64,000 nt of DNA, taken from Ixodes scapularis (lineage: Eukaryota > Arthropoda > Arachnida > Ixodida > Ixodidae). Positions 11,951 through 22,739 of this stretch are shown piece after piece (position 1 is the stretch's first letter; each line of letters begins with the position of its first letter). Under the pieces are notes generated by a model. The model ran no database searches and was not told the DNA's origin. It was given only the letters and a program-made list of their open reading frames with translations. The DNA lies in NCBI RefSeq assembly GCF_016920785.2, contig NW_024609846.1, forward strand, positions 90,221,888 through 90,285,887, in the 5' to 3' direction. The translations under genes and the position numbers were made by a program.

Positions 11951-12390
11951 TTAGTATACACAGGCACAAAGCTTGACGCTAGGAAAATTGATTTGACTGC
12001 ACGTGTGTTCACGATGGAAAATAGGAACCACCTAGATATTTCCTTCCCTTGCATCAGATCGCCTGCTTGGACTCCATTATGAACTGCAGGTTTGGTTCAA
12101 TAAACAGTCTCTCTCTCTTTCTTTCAAACTCACCAAGTTAGTCCAAAAATGGGAAAGAAAAACAAGAAATAAGAAATAGAAATAGAGTAGTGATGCATAG
12201 AGGGTATGCAACCTACGGCAAAGCTCCGGCTTCGTCTCGAAGAATAACAATCCTTTCCAGACTACATCAAATGACACTGAGATTTGACGCGAATGCGGAC
12301 GGCACCACCCCAGATTTATTAGCACTCTTATCAAATTTTCTGAGTCCAGTCAAATATGAGGGTCGAAGTGACGCCGGCCTCCCCAACTTT

Positions 12391-14290
12391 CTTTTTTTTT
12401 TTTTTTTTTCATATACCTACAGCGCCATGGAGCATTGCACTTGCAGTAAGAGGGGAAAGTTGACAATGAAAAATATAAGCAGTTACACAAAAGCTAAGAA
12501 AACAATAATAACATCCCATGAATATTTCAGTCTCACAACAAGGGTCAGGCTCCTTGAAATCGGTTTACGAAACACTACGAGACTAGTGCTAAATAAAACC
12601 TATCGTTAGGAACAATGCTAATCACCGAGGCTGGCAAACCGTTCCAATCCCGTATTGTTTTAGAGAAGAAAAAAAAAAGAGTTCATATAAACATCAGTAT
12701 TACAGCGGAATTCCTTAACCTTATACATGTGATCCTTTCGTTGCGATATGTAATGTGACGGATGAAAGTAGTTTTCACTGTCAATCCCAGCCCTATAATG
12801 AAATATCCTATTAAACAATTTGAGTCGAAGACTCTTCTTCCTAGAGCTTAACTCCTTCCATCCCAGTCTCTCTTCCGCACGTGACATACTAAGTCGCCCG
12901 TGATAATAGTTTAACAGAAAACGGGAAGCCCGGTTTTGTACTTTTTCTAGCTTAGTTATTTGAATAGCAATCTAAGGGTCCCCATATAGCGCAAGCATAT
13001 TCTAAAACTGAGCGAGAATACTTTATAAACAATATAATCAACGTGGTTATTCCAACTTATAGGGTCAAGGTTAAGAATACCCCAAAATATTTCGATTCGC
13101 AGGCAAAAATGACGAGTTCGTCAATATTTGTATAAGCACCGAAGGATGGAACAAGACGTCTAGTAAAAAGAATATGAACAGTTTTTTTTTTTAATTAATA
13201 TTCATTTTCCACAGTTTGCACCAATCAGTGATGGCATTTATATCTGCCTGTAGAATGTCAATGTCATCACTCTCTCTCGTATTTTTCGATAACCAACACA
13301 TTTGTCCGCAAACAGGCGCATTGAAGATGACACAACATCGTATCCAATATACCAGCCTTTTATCAATGTTTGTAACCGTGAAGTTTCGCTATTAACAAAT
13401 CGTAAAAGATAACATCATAGGCCTTGTTGAAGTCGATAAAAAAAAAGCAGTCAATACTGTCACGGCCATCAAGAGCCTTAACCAGTTCATGTACAAACTA
13501 TGTTAACTGTGTCACACACGAGTAACCTTAGCGAAATCCATGCTGGGACGAATGCAGTATTCCCGGAGAATTTAAGTGATAGATTATGTCTGCGTATAAA
13601 ATGTGCATAATTACCTTACAAGCGAAACTAGTTAGTGAAATTGGACGGTAATTTGTGACTACATTCCTAGGACCTCCCTTGTGTTCCGGAACCACCCGAC
13701 CAAGCTTCCAATTTAGCGGTACAATGATGCGGTATTTAAATATTGCCCAAAAAGAACCAAAAAAAAAATACAGACATATTATATCAGAGCATGACTTCAG
13801 AATACAGGGAGAAATGTTATCGGGGCCCTGTTGCCTCGCTTACATCCAGTTAATTTAAAAGCTTCTCTTTTCCTTTTACTTAGCGTAATCAACAGCATCT
13901 TAGTCTCAAAGGGCGCATCGAAGGAAACATCCAGCTGTGCAAACGGGTTAAACACGGAATAAAAAAAAAAAAATCAGAATCTGAGCTTTATCAGTATCAC
14001 TTTGCAAAAAATTGTCACCCTGTTTAAGCGGTGGAACGGAGATAACAATTACTCCAGGGTTATTCTTCACCCTCTCTTCCAATGTTTCAAAATATAGTTG
14101 TTTGGATGTTTGAATACTAGTTTTCACGTATACAGTTAGTTCGCGTAGCTTGGCAAGATCGCCTGCAAGTTGAGTGCTACGGTACTTTAGGAACGCCTTT
14201 CGCTTCTTTTTAATTAGGCTACGGATCTGGCGATATACCCAAGCTTTGTCACGTGGACGCCTGCGAGTAAGCACAGAAGAAGAAACAAAG
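12391..14290 (-). mobile_element. 5'-truncated CR1/Jockey-group LINE
   Basis: A minus-strand non-LTR retrotransposon. At the low-coordinate end an A tail (T run 12391-12409 on plus) follows a 3' UTR with TTACTGCAAGTGCAATGC and GGCGCTGTAGGTAT. That end resembles the 3' end of the second copy at 40.7 kb. Upstream lie the ORF2 remnants described separately. The sequence stops near 14290, just before a MITE. I cannot decide between CR1, L2 and Jockey clades by eye. Confidence 0.85.
12605..14274 (-). pseudogene. Reverse-transcriptase ORF2 remnant of the LINE
   Basis: In the family this polyprotein nicks target DNA and reverse-transcribes its own RNA. Only the endonuclease-RT linker onward survives. 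In order on the minus strand: a basic linker with KKRKAFLKYRS and TLEERVKNNPG (14274-14040), then RT boxes NYRPISLTS (13628-13654), QHGFR (13531-13545) and DFNKAYD (13414-13437), then the catalytic box as FADK (13297-13316). The usual form of that box is F/YADD, so the second aspartate is lost. A C-terminal part follows with LEYACAIWGP (about 12990-13020), then LGWKELSSRKKSLRLKLF (about 12830-12870) and a TIRDWNGLP-like end (about 12620-12660). Reading needs several frameshifts and crosses stops, so it is dead. Confidence 0.88.
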
Positions 14291-14416
14291 CTATTAGTTA
14301 GTAGTTTTGTTTTTTTTTATTCCTAAAAACATGCAACAGATCCTCGATATTCAGTTCCTCAGCCAACGTTTCGAAGGTTGGAAAATACGGGTAGAGTGTA
14401 CTAGACAAAGTATATA

Positions 14417-14694
14417 CAGTCTCCGGCAATATGAAAGACCCACTCGGAGCGCGTGGCCGAGGCGGGGGCTGGCGGGGGCGCTGCGAGCGCTCCGGGCAAT
14501 TCCATTCTGCTTCGAGGAAAGGACGCTTACTCGGGATCAGCTAAAGCGAAACGCGCTTATCAGACTGTGCTGAGCTCCGAGTGAGCGTCCTCCCCTCGAA
14601 GCAGAATGGAATTGCCCGGAGCGCTCGCAGCGCCCCCGCCAGCCACCGCCTCGGCCACGCGCTCCCAGTGGGTCTTTCATATTGCCGGAGACTG
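14417..14694. mobile_element. 278-bp Tc1/mariner-type foldback MITE
   Basis: The tips are CAGTCTCCGGCAATATGAAA and its exact complement, inside TA duplications at 14415-14416 and 14695-14696. The arms pair almost completely for about 113 bp (14417-14530 with 14582-14694), with a loop of about 50 bp. Few mismatches suggest a recent or conserved hairpin. No open frame of its own. Confidence 0.92.
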
Positions 14695-15138
14695 TACATA
14701 CATTAGTATTTGCTATGTTAGCATCTGCCACGAATACTAATTGTCGCTGATGCCAGGAATGACATGTGTGTTTGAGATAATGTCTGGAGTGTTGGATAAA
14801 AGTAAATCTAGAATGTGACCGGTTTGACCCTTTTGCATTGGTTCAAAACGTACGGTTCAACGCTTCGGCACATGCGCTTAAATTAGAATTTCAACTGAAA
14901 AACAAACATCGCAATGGTCCCAATAATATTAATTGGGGTTGTGTGCATATTTATACAGCCTGTAGTTAATCAGTCATCTTTAAAAGTTACGACGAGTTTT
15001 GAAAAATGGCTGACCAACTACAGGGAATATTTAAAATGAGAGTCATAAAATATCAATAAAAAAGTAATGCAACTTTCGGACGCTAATAATTTTTATTCCA
15101 CGGCTCTACAAATGTTTCGCATTGAATTCTATAAGCTA

Positions 15139-15348
15139 TCCTACCAAAAGAAAAAAAAAACCGATATGACTTTTTGCTTTCTGGATTATGGAACTGGAAT
15201 TTTATCTGGATTCTGTGTGGATTTCAGGTTTTTATAAATTATTTTTTGGTCCGCAATCTGAATTTCCGGTTTCCAGAAGCAATTCCAATCATATTTCCAG
15301 TTCCGTAACTCAGATAGTGAAACGTTATACTGGGTTTTTCGGTAGGGA
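15139..15348. mobile_element. Small TIR element
   Basis: TCCTACCAAAAG at the left is answered by TTTTTCGGTAGGGA at the right, with TA on both sides. Inside, TTATGGAACTGGAA and TTCCAGTTCCGTAA form the inner stem. About 210 bp, no coding. Confidence 0.75.
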
Positions 15349-15359
15349 TATATTTACAT

Positions 15360-16267
15360 AAATTGCTGACTTCCGTTTTTCTTAACCAAAGATCGTAATC
15401 TTTCCGATGATTGTAACTACCTGGGTATCATGAAACACAAATCGATTATAATTTTGATATTCCATTGAAAACTTTCGATTCCACGAAATGTCTCAGAAAG
15501 TAGGCCATGTGGTCGGAACACTAATGTAAATGCAGCAGTTGTGTGAAGTGCGGGCGATAGTCTCACATCAGCTGACGTTGACCCGCAGAGCCTGTGTATT
15601 GTGCCACAGTAGTTAAAAAAAGTTACCACAAAAGCAAAAAAGGAAAAAAAAAGGAGCTTTACGAGCAAGGTAAACGAAAGCGACAGAAGCCGCATCTAAA
15701 GTGTACCACATACGCCGCGTGCGCTTCTCCCTTTACCTAAGCCGATGGCATGTTCATGCTCACCATAAAGATAACTCGCTAAATTGCTATGGATTTTTAG
15801 CAATTTACGAATTCTGAGTAACTTTCGGCATTAGATTACTTCCCCATCTACAGTGGAGGGTTTTAAATTAACGCACGCAAAAAGAAGTGGCGTCGTTGTC
15901 ATGCACTACTCAAAAACGCACTACGGACTCGGCGCACGCGCAGCGGTGACGATCCTATCTTCCTCTCTCTCTTTTGTACGCAAAGCGTTTCCGTACTATG
16001 TTTTAAAACTCGCTAGTTACTCGATTGTCGACAGTGTGTTTCGACTCCCATTATCGGCATGGATACCATTGACAGATTTTGTCTGCGTATAACTTGGTGA
16101 GCGGAGCAAGCATAAGCTTTCCTTAACAATCACGCGGTTTAAATTCCTGTAACAGAAAGACCAAGCGCAAACAACGCCTCGACACCCCTTCAGGAGCTCA
16201 CGTTGCCATGCCGGGGGAGCAATAAAGTGCAACGTATGTGCGAAGACAAATTTACTGTGTTTGTATG
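15360..16267. other. No gene seen
   Basis: Short frames only, and no repeat that I can pair with another copy in the window. Confidence 0.55.
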
Positions 16268-16605
16268 AGCGCAAAAATAAACAACGCATATCCGAGCGTT
16301 CAGTTTCCGCCCAAATGTAAAGCTAGCGGTGCCAACCAGATGCCGAAGTTTAAAAGTCATAGGTGATATTCCGAAAATTTAAATTCCAGGTATCGGCCAA
16401 CAATGCTTATGGTACATGGAGCTGAATGGCGTCAGCTACTGGGTACAAGCCCATTTTCCCATTGAAGTTTTCAGAAAATCACGTATAACTCCTGAATAAG
16501 ATAACGATTCATTCTAAACCTTTGGTATATGGTTCGGAAAGCTAGTTACATTTTGGCGGAGACTGAGGGCTCGGCGAAACGTTGTTTATTTTACGGTGGA
16601 AAAAT
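16268..16605. mobile_element. Family M MITE, copy 2 (diverged)
   Basis: GAGCGTTCAGTTTCCGCCCA, CCAACCAGATGCCGAAGTTT and GTTTTCAGAAAATCACGTAT match copy 1 at 2639-3114 in order. The inverted arrangement is weaker and the CAGnnTGTC tips are not recognisable. Confidence 0.7.
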
Positions 16606-16957
16606 ACAACAGCAGTAGCCCTCTACTACCCGTACTGCCCAAGAAAGAAAGAGAGAAAAACAAAAAAAAAAACCTTTAGAGCGAGAGTTTTTTTGCGCTC
16701 ATCGGCTCGACGAGTTCGAGAAGCTGTCGCTTCGTCGTTGAAGTTTGTTTCGTACAGGGCTTGACAGGGTTGTTGTTTTGTTTTGTTTTTCCTCTCAGGT
16801 TAGCGGAAGTTCTTCCGCAGCCTGTGATCCGCTGGTTAGCGGAAGCTTCCCTGGAGCCTGTGGTGCACTTAGAGTAAAGGAAGGTGTCAATTGACCGGGC
16901 ACTGTGGCACAGAGATTTCAAATGTCCCGTCATGACACCTTAAAATAACCTTTTATC

Positions 16958-16993
16958 AATATTAGTCATACGAATTGTCCTATGACTAATATT
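16958..16993. repeat. Perfect 13-bp hairpin
   Basis: AATATTAGTCATA pairs perfectly with TATGACTAATATT across a 10-nt loop. A looser inverted pair AAGGTGTCA/TGACACCTT (16878-16941) lies beside it. Confidence 0.9.
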
Positions 16994-17304
16994 AATCTAA
17001 AATCATTCTCTTTTTTTTGTGTGTCATTATACTGAAATTTGTAACGAGCGTGCAGCATTGTCAACGTAGCGATTAGCGCCGAATCTGGTGTGGAAAGCTG
17101 AAGCGAATAGGCGCAAATTTTATTTACCGAAAGGGCCGGCGACCGCAGGAAAGCGCACCACAGACTGTGCGAGAGCCTCCGCCGGCGACCGTTGAGTGAA
17201 GTGACAAGGTCGAGAGGCTCTGTCGCTCGCGTTTCTTTCGTTCGGGACTGTCAACTTTTTTCGGGGACACCGTGTATTTGGGCGCTTGGTTGAGTGGCAC
17301 TCAC

Positions 17305-17484
17305 CTCGACACCGTTCCACATGTAGTGGACGTCGTGGTCGGCCATGACGGACATCCAATGCACGAGGCCCGCCGACGAGGGCGACGCGGGCCCCGCCGA
17401 CGCCCCAGCCAAAGGTCCGGACATGGCCGAAGACGACGACACACGGCCCTCGGAGCCGCCCCACACCAGCGCCGCCGCTCCCTT
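17305..17484 (-). CDS. Internal coding exon of an unrecognised host gene
   Basis: This is the only segment that looks like a normal cellular exon. On the minus strand it is preceded by a pyrimidine tract and AG (TTTCCTCTCTGCAG, ending at 17485) and followed by a strong donor (GAG then GTGAGTG, 17304-17298). It is exactly 180 bp and starts and ends in phase 0, giving 60 residues. The peptide begins KGAAALVWGG and has a Ser/Ala/Gly/Pro-rich centre (about residues 14-38). It ends in a compact aromatic segment with LVHWMSVMADHD and HYMWNGVE, which looks like a conserved motif. Low complexity followed by a short conserved block is typical of regulatory proteins. I do not recognise the family and give no function. 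The open frame continues into both introns only by chance. Confidence 0.75.
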
Positions 17485-17628
17485 CTGCAGAGAGGAAACG
17501 ACACAAAGAACGTCCACGTCACTCGTCACCCCCCTGCTCGCTCACAGATGTGTCGAATAGACACACCTTTCTAACGTTTAACACCCCGGCCAAAAAAAAA
17601 AAAATGGTGCCGAGCTGCTGGATTGTGG

Positions 17629-18004
17629 CAATACCAGCTAGAAGACAAGGCCTGAGCGTTTCCTCCTCTAAACGACGTCACGAGTATATCCTCTCAGCGC
17701 CTCCTAGGTAGTCCGGATGAGCTACATTGTCTGCTACACCGTCCTCGCGACATCGTGTGCTTCATCATCTGCTTCAGTGGTCATGCTAAGAACGAGCTTA
17801 CATTAATCGGCTGCCAAGACTGGCAATCTTGAGAGTCGCATGCATGTTGCAAGTAAACTGTGGAAGCTCGCTATCAGCTCGCGCTTGGCTGGCGCTCGGC
17901 AGTCGCGGTTGCACGTGGTACTTTAGCCTGTTTGCCGCTTGGAGCGGGTTGGGGATCTACTAACCAAACGTCATGCGCAGGCCTTGTCTGCTAGGTGGTA
18001 TTGA
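17629..18004. mobile_element. Foldback element with ~31-bp TIRs
   Basis: CTAGAAGACAAGGCCTGAGC (17637-17656) is inverted as ATGCGCAGGCCTTGTCTGCT (about 17973-17992). The interior is unpaired and has no frame. It lies downstream (3') of neither splice site of the exon: on the minus strand it falls in the intron before the 17.3-kb exon. Confidence 0.7.
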
Positions 18005-18164
18005 TTGTCATGGGCGCATGCGCTACGTCTGACATCTCGCAGGTGAGAGCCATTGCGCGTGCTCAGTACGCGTCCCACAGCCCAGTAAACATGGCAGCGC
18101 ACAGAAGGTCATCATCAGAATCGCCCATGAAATACAGTGGAAAGTGAGAGAAGTGAAAAACAAC

Positions 18165-18345
18165 ATGGTCGAAATGCAGGCGAGTTGGTACGTATTAATC
18201 ATAACGTTTAAACCAAGACTGGGAAGAAAACTTGAAGACAAAGAAATATATAATTAATGGAAAGGTGCAGGCGAGCTGGAGAGAATAAACGATAATAATC
18301 TCTGAAGAAGGGGGAACGAGTCCCCCTTTGGAGATTATAATCGTT
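18165..18345. mobile_element. Family C repeat, copy 1, with terminal hairpin
   Basis: GCAGGCGAGTTGGTACGTAT then TTAATCATAACG (18178-18210), and again GTGCAGGCGAGCTGG (18266-18280), match copies at 21335 and 51235. It ends in a hairpin (about 18291-18344) in which AATCTCTGAAGAAGGGGGA faces TCCCCCTTTGGAGATT. Confidence 0.6.
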
Positions 18346-18857
18346 TAAGACAAAGTAGAAGGAACAGAAGAAAGCGAACATGCAGTCTCAATTGTCTTCG
18401 AGTTCCCTTTCGTCTCAGGGTTAAAACATGACTAAGAAAAAGGTGTAAGAGGTGTCCGAGCGGCGTCGCCTCGCAATGGAACAGCTGGTCAACGCCGTGG
18501 GACGCGCGATATGAATAGGGCCTCGAGGAACCACCCTCATTCGTGCACATGTTTTGAAGGCCACGCGGAGCATGACCGTGCTTGCGCGGGAGCACCAAGC
18601 TGAGATTGCCCCCGCCGGGAGGTGCGCGAAGCCCGAGCGAAACTTCGGCCCTCTCTTCTGACCTCGTTCAGACACTTCTCTTCTTCCACCGTGGTCCATA
18701 CACGATTCCATTGTTCAGAAATGTAAGAGTTCACCACGTGATAAAAAGAAAGCAAACTATGCAGTGGCGCGAATACGGAACTTTGGCAAGCGAGGAAAGT
18801 ACGCGTCAAACGCGAAAACATGCGGGACACGCTGTCTACAAAAAAAAAAAAAAAAAT

Positions 18858-18980
18858 GTCAGCGTTTGCCCCTTGCATCAGGTGTGAGCAATGCGCGTGC
18901 GCAGAAACCATATTCGCAAGCAGTTTCTGCGCATGCGCCGAGCCGATAGTAGCGCCACTCCACTGTAGCGCCAACGCAAC
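18858..18980. mobile_element. Family A MITE, copy 2 (diverged)
   Basis: GCGTTTGCCCC, CAGGTGTGAGCAATGCGC, AGAAACC and CTGCGCATGCGCC, then GCGCCA, follow the family A order. The CACTGCGC arm is degraded and the TATAGACC tip is missing. Confidence 0.65.
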
Positions 18981-19405
18981 TAGGGTGCCATGGAACGCGT
19001 CTCCGACTGGTGAGTTTAGCGCCTCCAAAGAAGTGGTCCCTCGGTTTCCGCCTGGCGACGCCATAGAAGTGTCATGCTGCCGCCGGTCGCGACCCTGGCG
19101 GCGTCCCAGCAGCGGTGGTGTATGTGGCAGACGCCTGTTCTGGTGCAGGTCGCTCCCCAGTTTGACAGTCCACGGCTGCTTCACCAGCTAGGAGTTGGGA
19201 CGCCGGGACGCCGCGGCGACAACGACACTCGCGCTCGCTCGTGTTTTTCGCCAGCGTTTCTACGACCAACCGCCAGGATCGCGACGACCAACAGCATGAC
19301 ACTCCGGCTTCTCTGACGCCATTTGTTGAAACTTAGAGACTACTTTTTATGTATGGGTGTGATAGGATGCTAACCACACCTGTAGGAGACGCGCTCCAGG
19401 CGCCA
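18981..19405. mobile_element. Family D foldback, copy 1
   Basis: AACGCGTCTCCGACTGGTGA near the left and CACACCTGTAGGAGACGCG near the right are inverted. Internal AGACGCCTGTTCTGGTGCAG and CAACAGCATGACA match the copy at 37398-37795. Over 60% of positions appear alignable by eye. No coding. Confidence 0.7.
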
Positions 19406-19736
19406 TATTGCGGCGGCGTGACATCAGAGCAAAAACGCGATGATGTAAAATATTAAAAAAAGTAACTAGATTTTATTGCAGGAAGCGAAAGTATGCAGGC
19501 GAGGTGGTTAGGAAACATCGTAGTCAGAACCTTCAGGCACAGATAATTTCTATGGGACCCCGTGCGCTCGCGCACACTGAGCGCCGATCGGAAAGATTAA
19601 TATCCAATTACAAATAACAAAGAAGAAATAACAGTAAGGAAAAGTTTTTTTTAAGCATTTATCATAATTTAAGTTAATGGAGCACGGTAGTTCTATATCC
19701 TAGCTGAACACGAGCATTCATTCAACAATCTTCGCA
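19406..19736. other. No gene seen
   Basis: AT-rich sequence between the family D repeat and the THAP element. It includes GTATGCAGGCGAGGTGG, a fragment of family C. Confidence 0.5.
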
Positions 19737-20854
19737 ACCAAAAGTATGGTGACTAGAGAGTTGGGTGTGTCGAGCGGCGGCCGGCGCGCGGCACCAAAAG
19801 GAAATCTGTCGCCAGGAGGCGCCTCGGAAGCCCTGTATGCTATCCGACCGCGGCGTCAGCGGCATTTTGGCTGCGCTGGGACCGAAATGCGCTGCGTGCG
19901 GACCTTTTACCGGCCACTTGTCGGCTGTATTTTTTTACAAAATTAATTGGTGTGGCATAATGGAAGTCTGATAAACCTGGATTCGATAGTCGACCCGAGT
20001 TTGGGGCGTCGACGAAGGTAAACCCGCACTTGAAGTCGTTCTCTTCTCACCGCAACGCAACGCTCTCGGAATAATAAAAAAAATGGGTCTTTTTTTTTAT
20101 ATTTTCTCTTGTGTACTATGTTTGCAAAATACGTGAAACATCCGCCAAGGTATCAGCAGCCGTGACGAAATTTCGAGTTTGAAGCCGCTGTGTTACGTCC
20201 ATAACTCTATGGTTACGTCTATCAAATGAATCGACGCTGAACGGCTCAGGCACTTTAACATTAAAATATGTGTGAGGACGCTAGATACTTCTGGAGTAGT
20301 TCCCCTGTGATTCAAGAGCAGACATGGCTGGTGAGAAAAAACGCGAAAAGTTGTCATGACACAAAGCAAACAATGCATTTTTGGCACTTTACATGTTTAT
20401 GCGACGTGGAAAACTAGCAACGAATTATACAAAATCGATTTTAAAAGAGAGTGAGCTAAGTAACATATTACATATCATAGGGTGTTTATTTATAACAAAA
20501 ATCGGCGGATGTTTATCGGCGTTTATTTGTTTCACCAATACCGGTGCTTTTTGGTCAATTCTCTCATGCAGACGCTAAAAACGGGGATAATCGGGGGCGG
20601 GGGATTGCGAATGTAAATTACCGCTGAAGACGAAAAACATTCTAAATTTTATTTACGTCTTTTACACAACCTCTTTCACACAGGATTATTGTTGTATATG
20701 CATGCATACATTCCTAGGCTCGTGTCTGTCACTGACGCCCGCTCCTTCCTGTTGACGACGCGAAAGGTCAGCTTCATAAAGTCGTGTTGAAAAGTGCATG
20801 CAACGTAAAGGGATGCTGAACCGAAATTCGGATTTCAGAAATATAGGCCGCAGA

Positions 20855-21928
20855 CAGCGTTGGGTAAAATACATCTAAAAGACACTTCAGGTAATTAAAG
20901 TACAAAGTAAATGAGACGTGATGTACTTTAAGTAAATGTGTATGAAATACACTGGGGAACAACGTATTTGAAGTAGAGAACTATAAGTACTATGTACTTT
21001 CAATGTAAAGTACAAGCATTTTAACACAATCTTTCATGATGCCCTTTCATTCCCCTATACAGTATTTTTTTTTTAATTGGTATGCATTGCCCAGGGGTAT
21101 TCAAGGGTGCATGACCTCAAAAACAGCGGCGAATATTGGATAAAGTCAAGTGGCCACAGAAAAGATTTTTTTTTTTTTAGGAATGGAGCCAAATTCAGAA
21201 GACACTCTTCTGAATTTGGCGCCCCTTGCACTGGATTGTAGCACCCAAGGGGGTTAAATGTAATAGGACGGAGCATGACGTCAGCCCCATAGCTCTCATA
21301 GAAAAATGTAGTAAAAAGAAAAAAAAAAATGCGTGTGCAGGCGAGCTGGTGATAATTAATCATAACGTGACACGTGAGATTTGGGTGCGAAAAAACTCAA
21401 GGAACTTTCAAATAGAAGAAAAAGACAAAAGAGAATGTCTTAACACTTTGTGACGTCCTCCTCTGTTGTCTTTTACTTCGACTTGAAAATTCAATCTTTT
21501 CGCACCACAGTTTCAGGTGCTACATTATGATTAATTTTGCTCTCCTGATATCTTAAACCTCCTTGCTTGCGCTGACAGACAGAGAAGTAGCGAGAGTTTA
21601 AAAAGCTACGGGAACGCCGCCCCCAGAACAAACGGAGCGATGCGTCGTCTGCTCACGTTTCTGGTGAGTGTAGAATATCTCTCCCAGTATTTCTTCGGAG
21701 TTGACGAAGCATCATTTCGTGATACAAATATAACAAGACCAAATTTCGGGAATGCACTTTGAAGTCGGGAATTGTGCTTTTTTCGGAAAGTACCAGAAAA
21801 AAAAAGTACAAGTACATACTCAGAGAATGTACTTCAAGTAAAGTATAAGTTTCCTAAATCTAATTTAAGTAGTAATTTAAGTGCAATGTACTTTAAGTAC
21901 AATGTACTTAAAGTACTTCCCAACGCTG
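20855..21928. mobile_element. 1.07-kb hAT-type non-autonomous element
   Basis: The ends CAGCGTTGGG and CCCAACGCTG are perfect inverted 10-mers of the hAT type. The 8-bp TSD GCCGCAGA is perfect (20847-20854 and 21929-21936). Both subterminal regions are dense in GTACTTTAAGTA-like palindromes. No transposase frame. A family C repeat is nested at about 21335-21555. Perfect TSDs suggest it is younger than the THAP element around it. Confidence 0.95.
21335..21555. mobile_element. Family C repeat, copy 2, inside the hAT
   Basis: GTGCAGGCGAGCTGGTGATA and TAATCATAACGTG at the left face CTACATTATGATTAATTTTG and CTCTCCTGATATC at the right in inverted form. An inner TTTCGCACCACAGTTTC is shared with the copy at 51.4 kb. 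Confidence 0.75.
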
Positions 21929-21969
21929 GCCGCAGACGTGTTCAGCAGGACGCTACGAGCCCCAAAACA

Positions 21970-22257
21970 TCAGTCATACAGCGATATCTCGAACGGATAG
22001 AGCGATACTTTAGAGAAGTATCGCTCGATGTACCGCTCGTCGAAGTGAAGTGCGCACACCACAGAGTTTTCCTGAAGATACGTGTCTCCCCTCGAAATAT
22101 TCCTGTCCCACTGAGAGAAGAGGACTGGGCCCTTCAGGACGGTGAACAACGTGTGTTTTTCTTTTGCAGACCTGTAGCCTGTCGTGCATCCTGGAACGAA
22201 GCAGTGCTTCGCTCTTTGCTTTTTCTTTACGCCGGAGGTTGACGGGGCAATGTCCAT
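21970..22257 (-). CDS. THAP zinc-finger domain protein (N-terminal fragment of a transposon protein)
   Basis: THAP domains are C2CH zinc fingers that bind DNA in a sequence-specific way. They form the N-terminus of P-element transposase and of many animal THAP proteins. The 95-residue frame shows the full metal set: Cys19 and Cys24 (CFVPGC), Cys68 and His71 (CALHF), and the invariant Trp50. A stretch resembling KHTLFTV...P (residues 34-44) precedes Trp50. Start Met at 22257 is the first in frame, giving an 18-residue basic leader. The frame ends 14 residues after the domain, inside a hairpin (22001-22025). I see no AVPTA box and no transposase core. It lies within the TIR element at 19746-22508 and the hAT sits about 40 bp past its stop. 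I read it as a decayed transposon gene. A spliced host THAP gene is possible but less likely. Confidence 0.8.
   Translation of the reverse strand: MDIAPSTSGVKKKQRAKHCFVPGCTTGYRSAKEKHTLFTVLKGPVLFSQWDRNISRGDTYLQENSVVCALHFDERYIERYFSKVSLYPFEISLYD
22001..22025. repeat. 10-bp hairpin within the THAP frame
   Basis: AGCGATACTT, five nt, AAGTATCGCT: perfect arms. It coincides with the end of the recognisable THAP domain. Confidence 0.9.
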
Positions 22258-22516
22258 GGTCTCCGCGTGTCACCTGACTGACGGGCATGCAGGAAGGGTT
22301 AAAATAAATTCACACGAGCGCTAACGAACAGATGAAAACAGGCGTGAACTCGTCGCTACCCGCCTTGCCGCACGGAAATCAGTGCGCCAGCTGCGCGCGC
22401 CTAGCATACAGGCTGATTAGAGCGCCCCTGACGGTGATTTTCCAAACCGGCCGCGGCGATGCATGGGAGAGCCGGCGCGCTCGACACACCCAACTCTCTA
22501 GCCACCCTACCAAAAG

Positions 22517-22536
22517 TACAATCCGTACGGATTGTA
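22517..22536. repeat. 20-bp perfect palindrome
   Basis: TACAATCCGTACGGATTGTA is its own complement. It begins at the right TSD of the THAP element. Confidence 0.95.
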
Positions 22537-22686
22537 ACCGGAAGTTAAGCGCCGTACAGACCGACATATATTTCCGATTCGTGCGCCGGAACATGTAGAG
22601 ATGCCCGCTTCCGGTTTTGGCGTCACCGCTCCGTTTTTACGCGTTCCGGCTCCAGTATTTGGAGTTCAAAATATTTCAACTTTTAC

Positions 22687-22738
22687 GGGTGCCCGTATTG
22701 TGACGTAGCTGCCCGTATTGTGACGCACACCCCGTATT
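22687..22738 (+). repeat. Short tandem repeat GCCCGTATTGTGACG
   Basis: Two exact units 22 bp apart plus a third partial CCCCGTATTGA. Confidence 0.85.
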
Positions 22739-22739
22739 G

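Larger units (their letters stand above)
19746..22508 (-). mobile_element. THAP-encoding TIR transposon, interrupted by a hAT insertion
   Basis: The tips are imperfect inverted repeats: left ATGGTGACTAGAGAGTTGGG and, read inward from the right, AGGGTGGCTAGAGAGTTGGG, each continuing TGTGTCGAGCG. A direct repeat ACCAAAAGT(A) sits immediately outside both tips (19737-19746 and 22509-22518), which is a 9-10-bp TSD. Near the right end a minus-strand frame encodes a THAP zinc finger. P elements use an N-terminal THAP domain with 8-bp TSDs, and Mutator-like elements make 9-bp TSDs, so the superfamily is open. Without the nested hAT (20855-21928) the element would be about 1.69 kb, too short for a full transposase. 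Confidence 0.82.

Noticed and set aside
11289..11969. 226-codon minus-strand frame.
   Set aside because: It begins in the GT/poly-G repeat and shows no domain.
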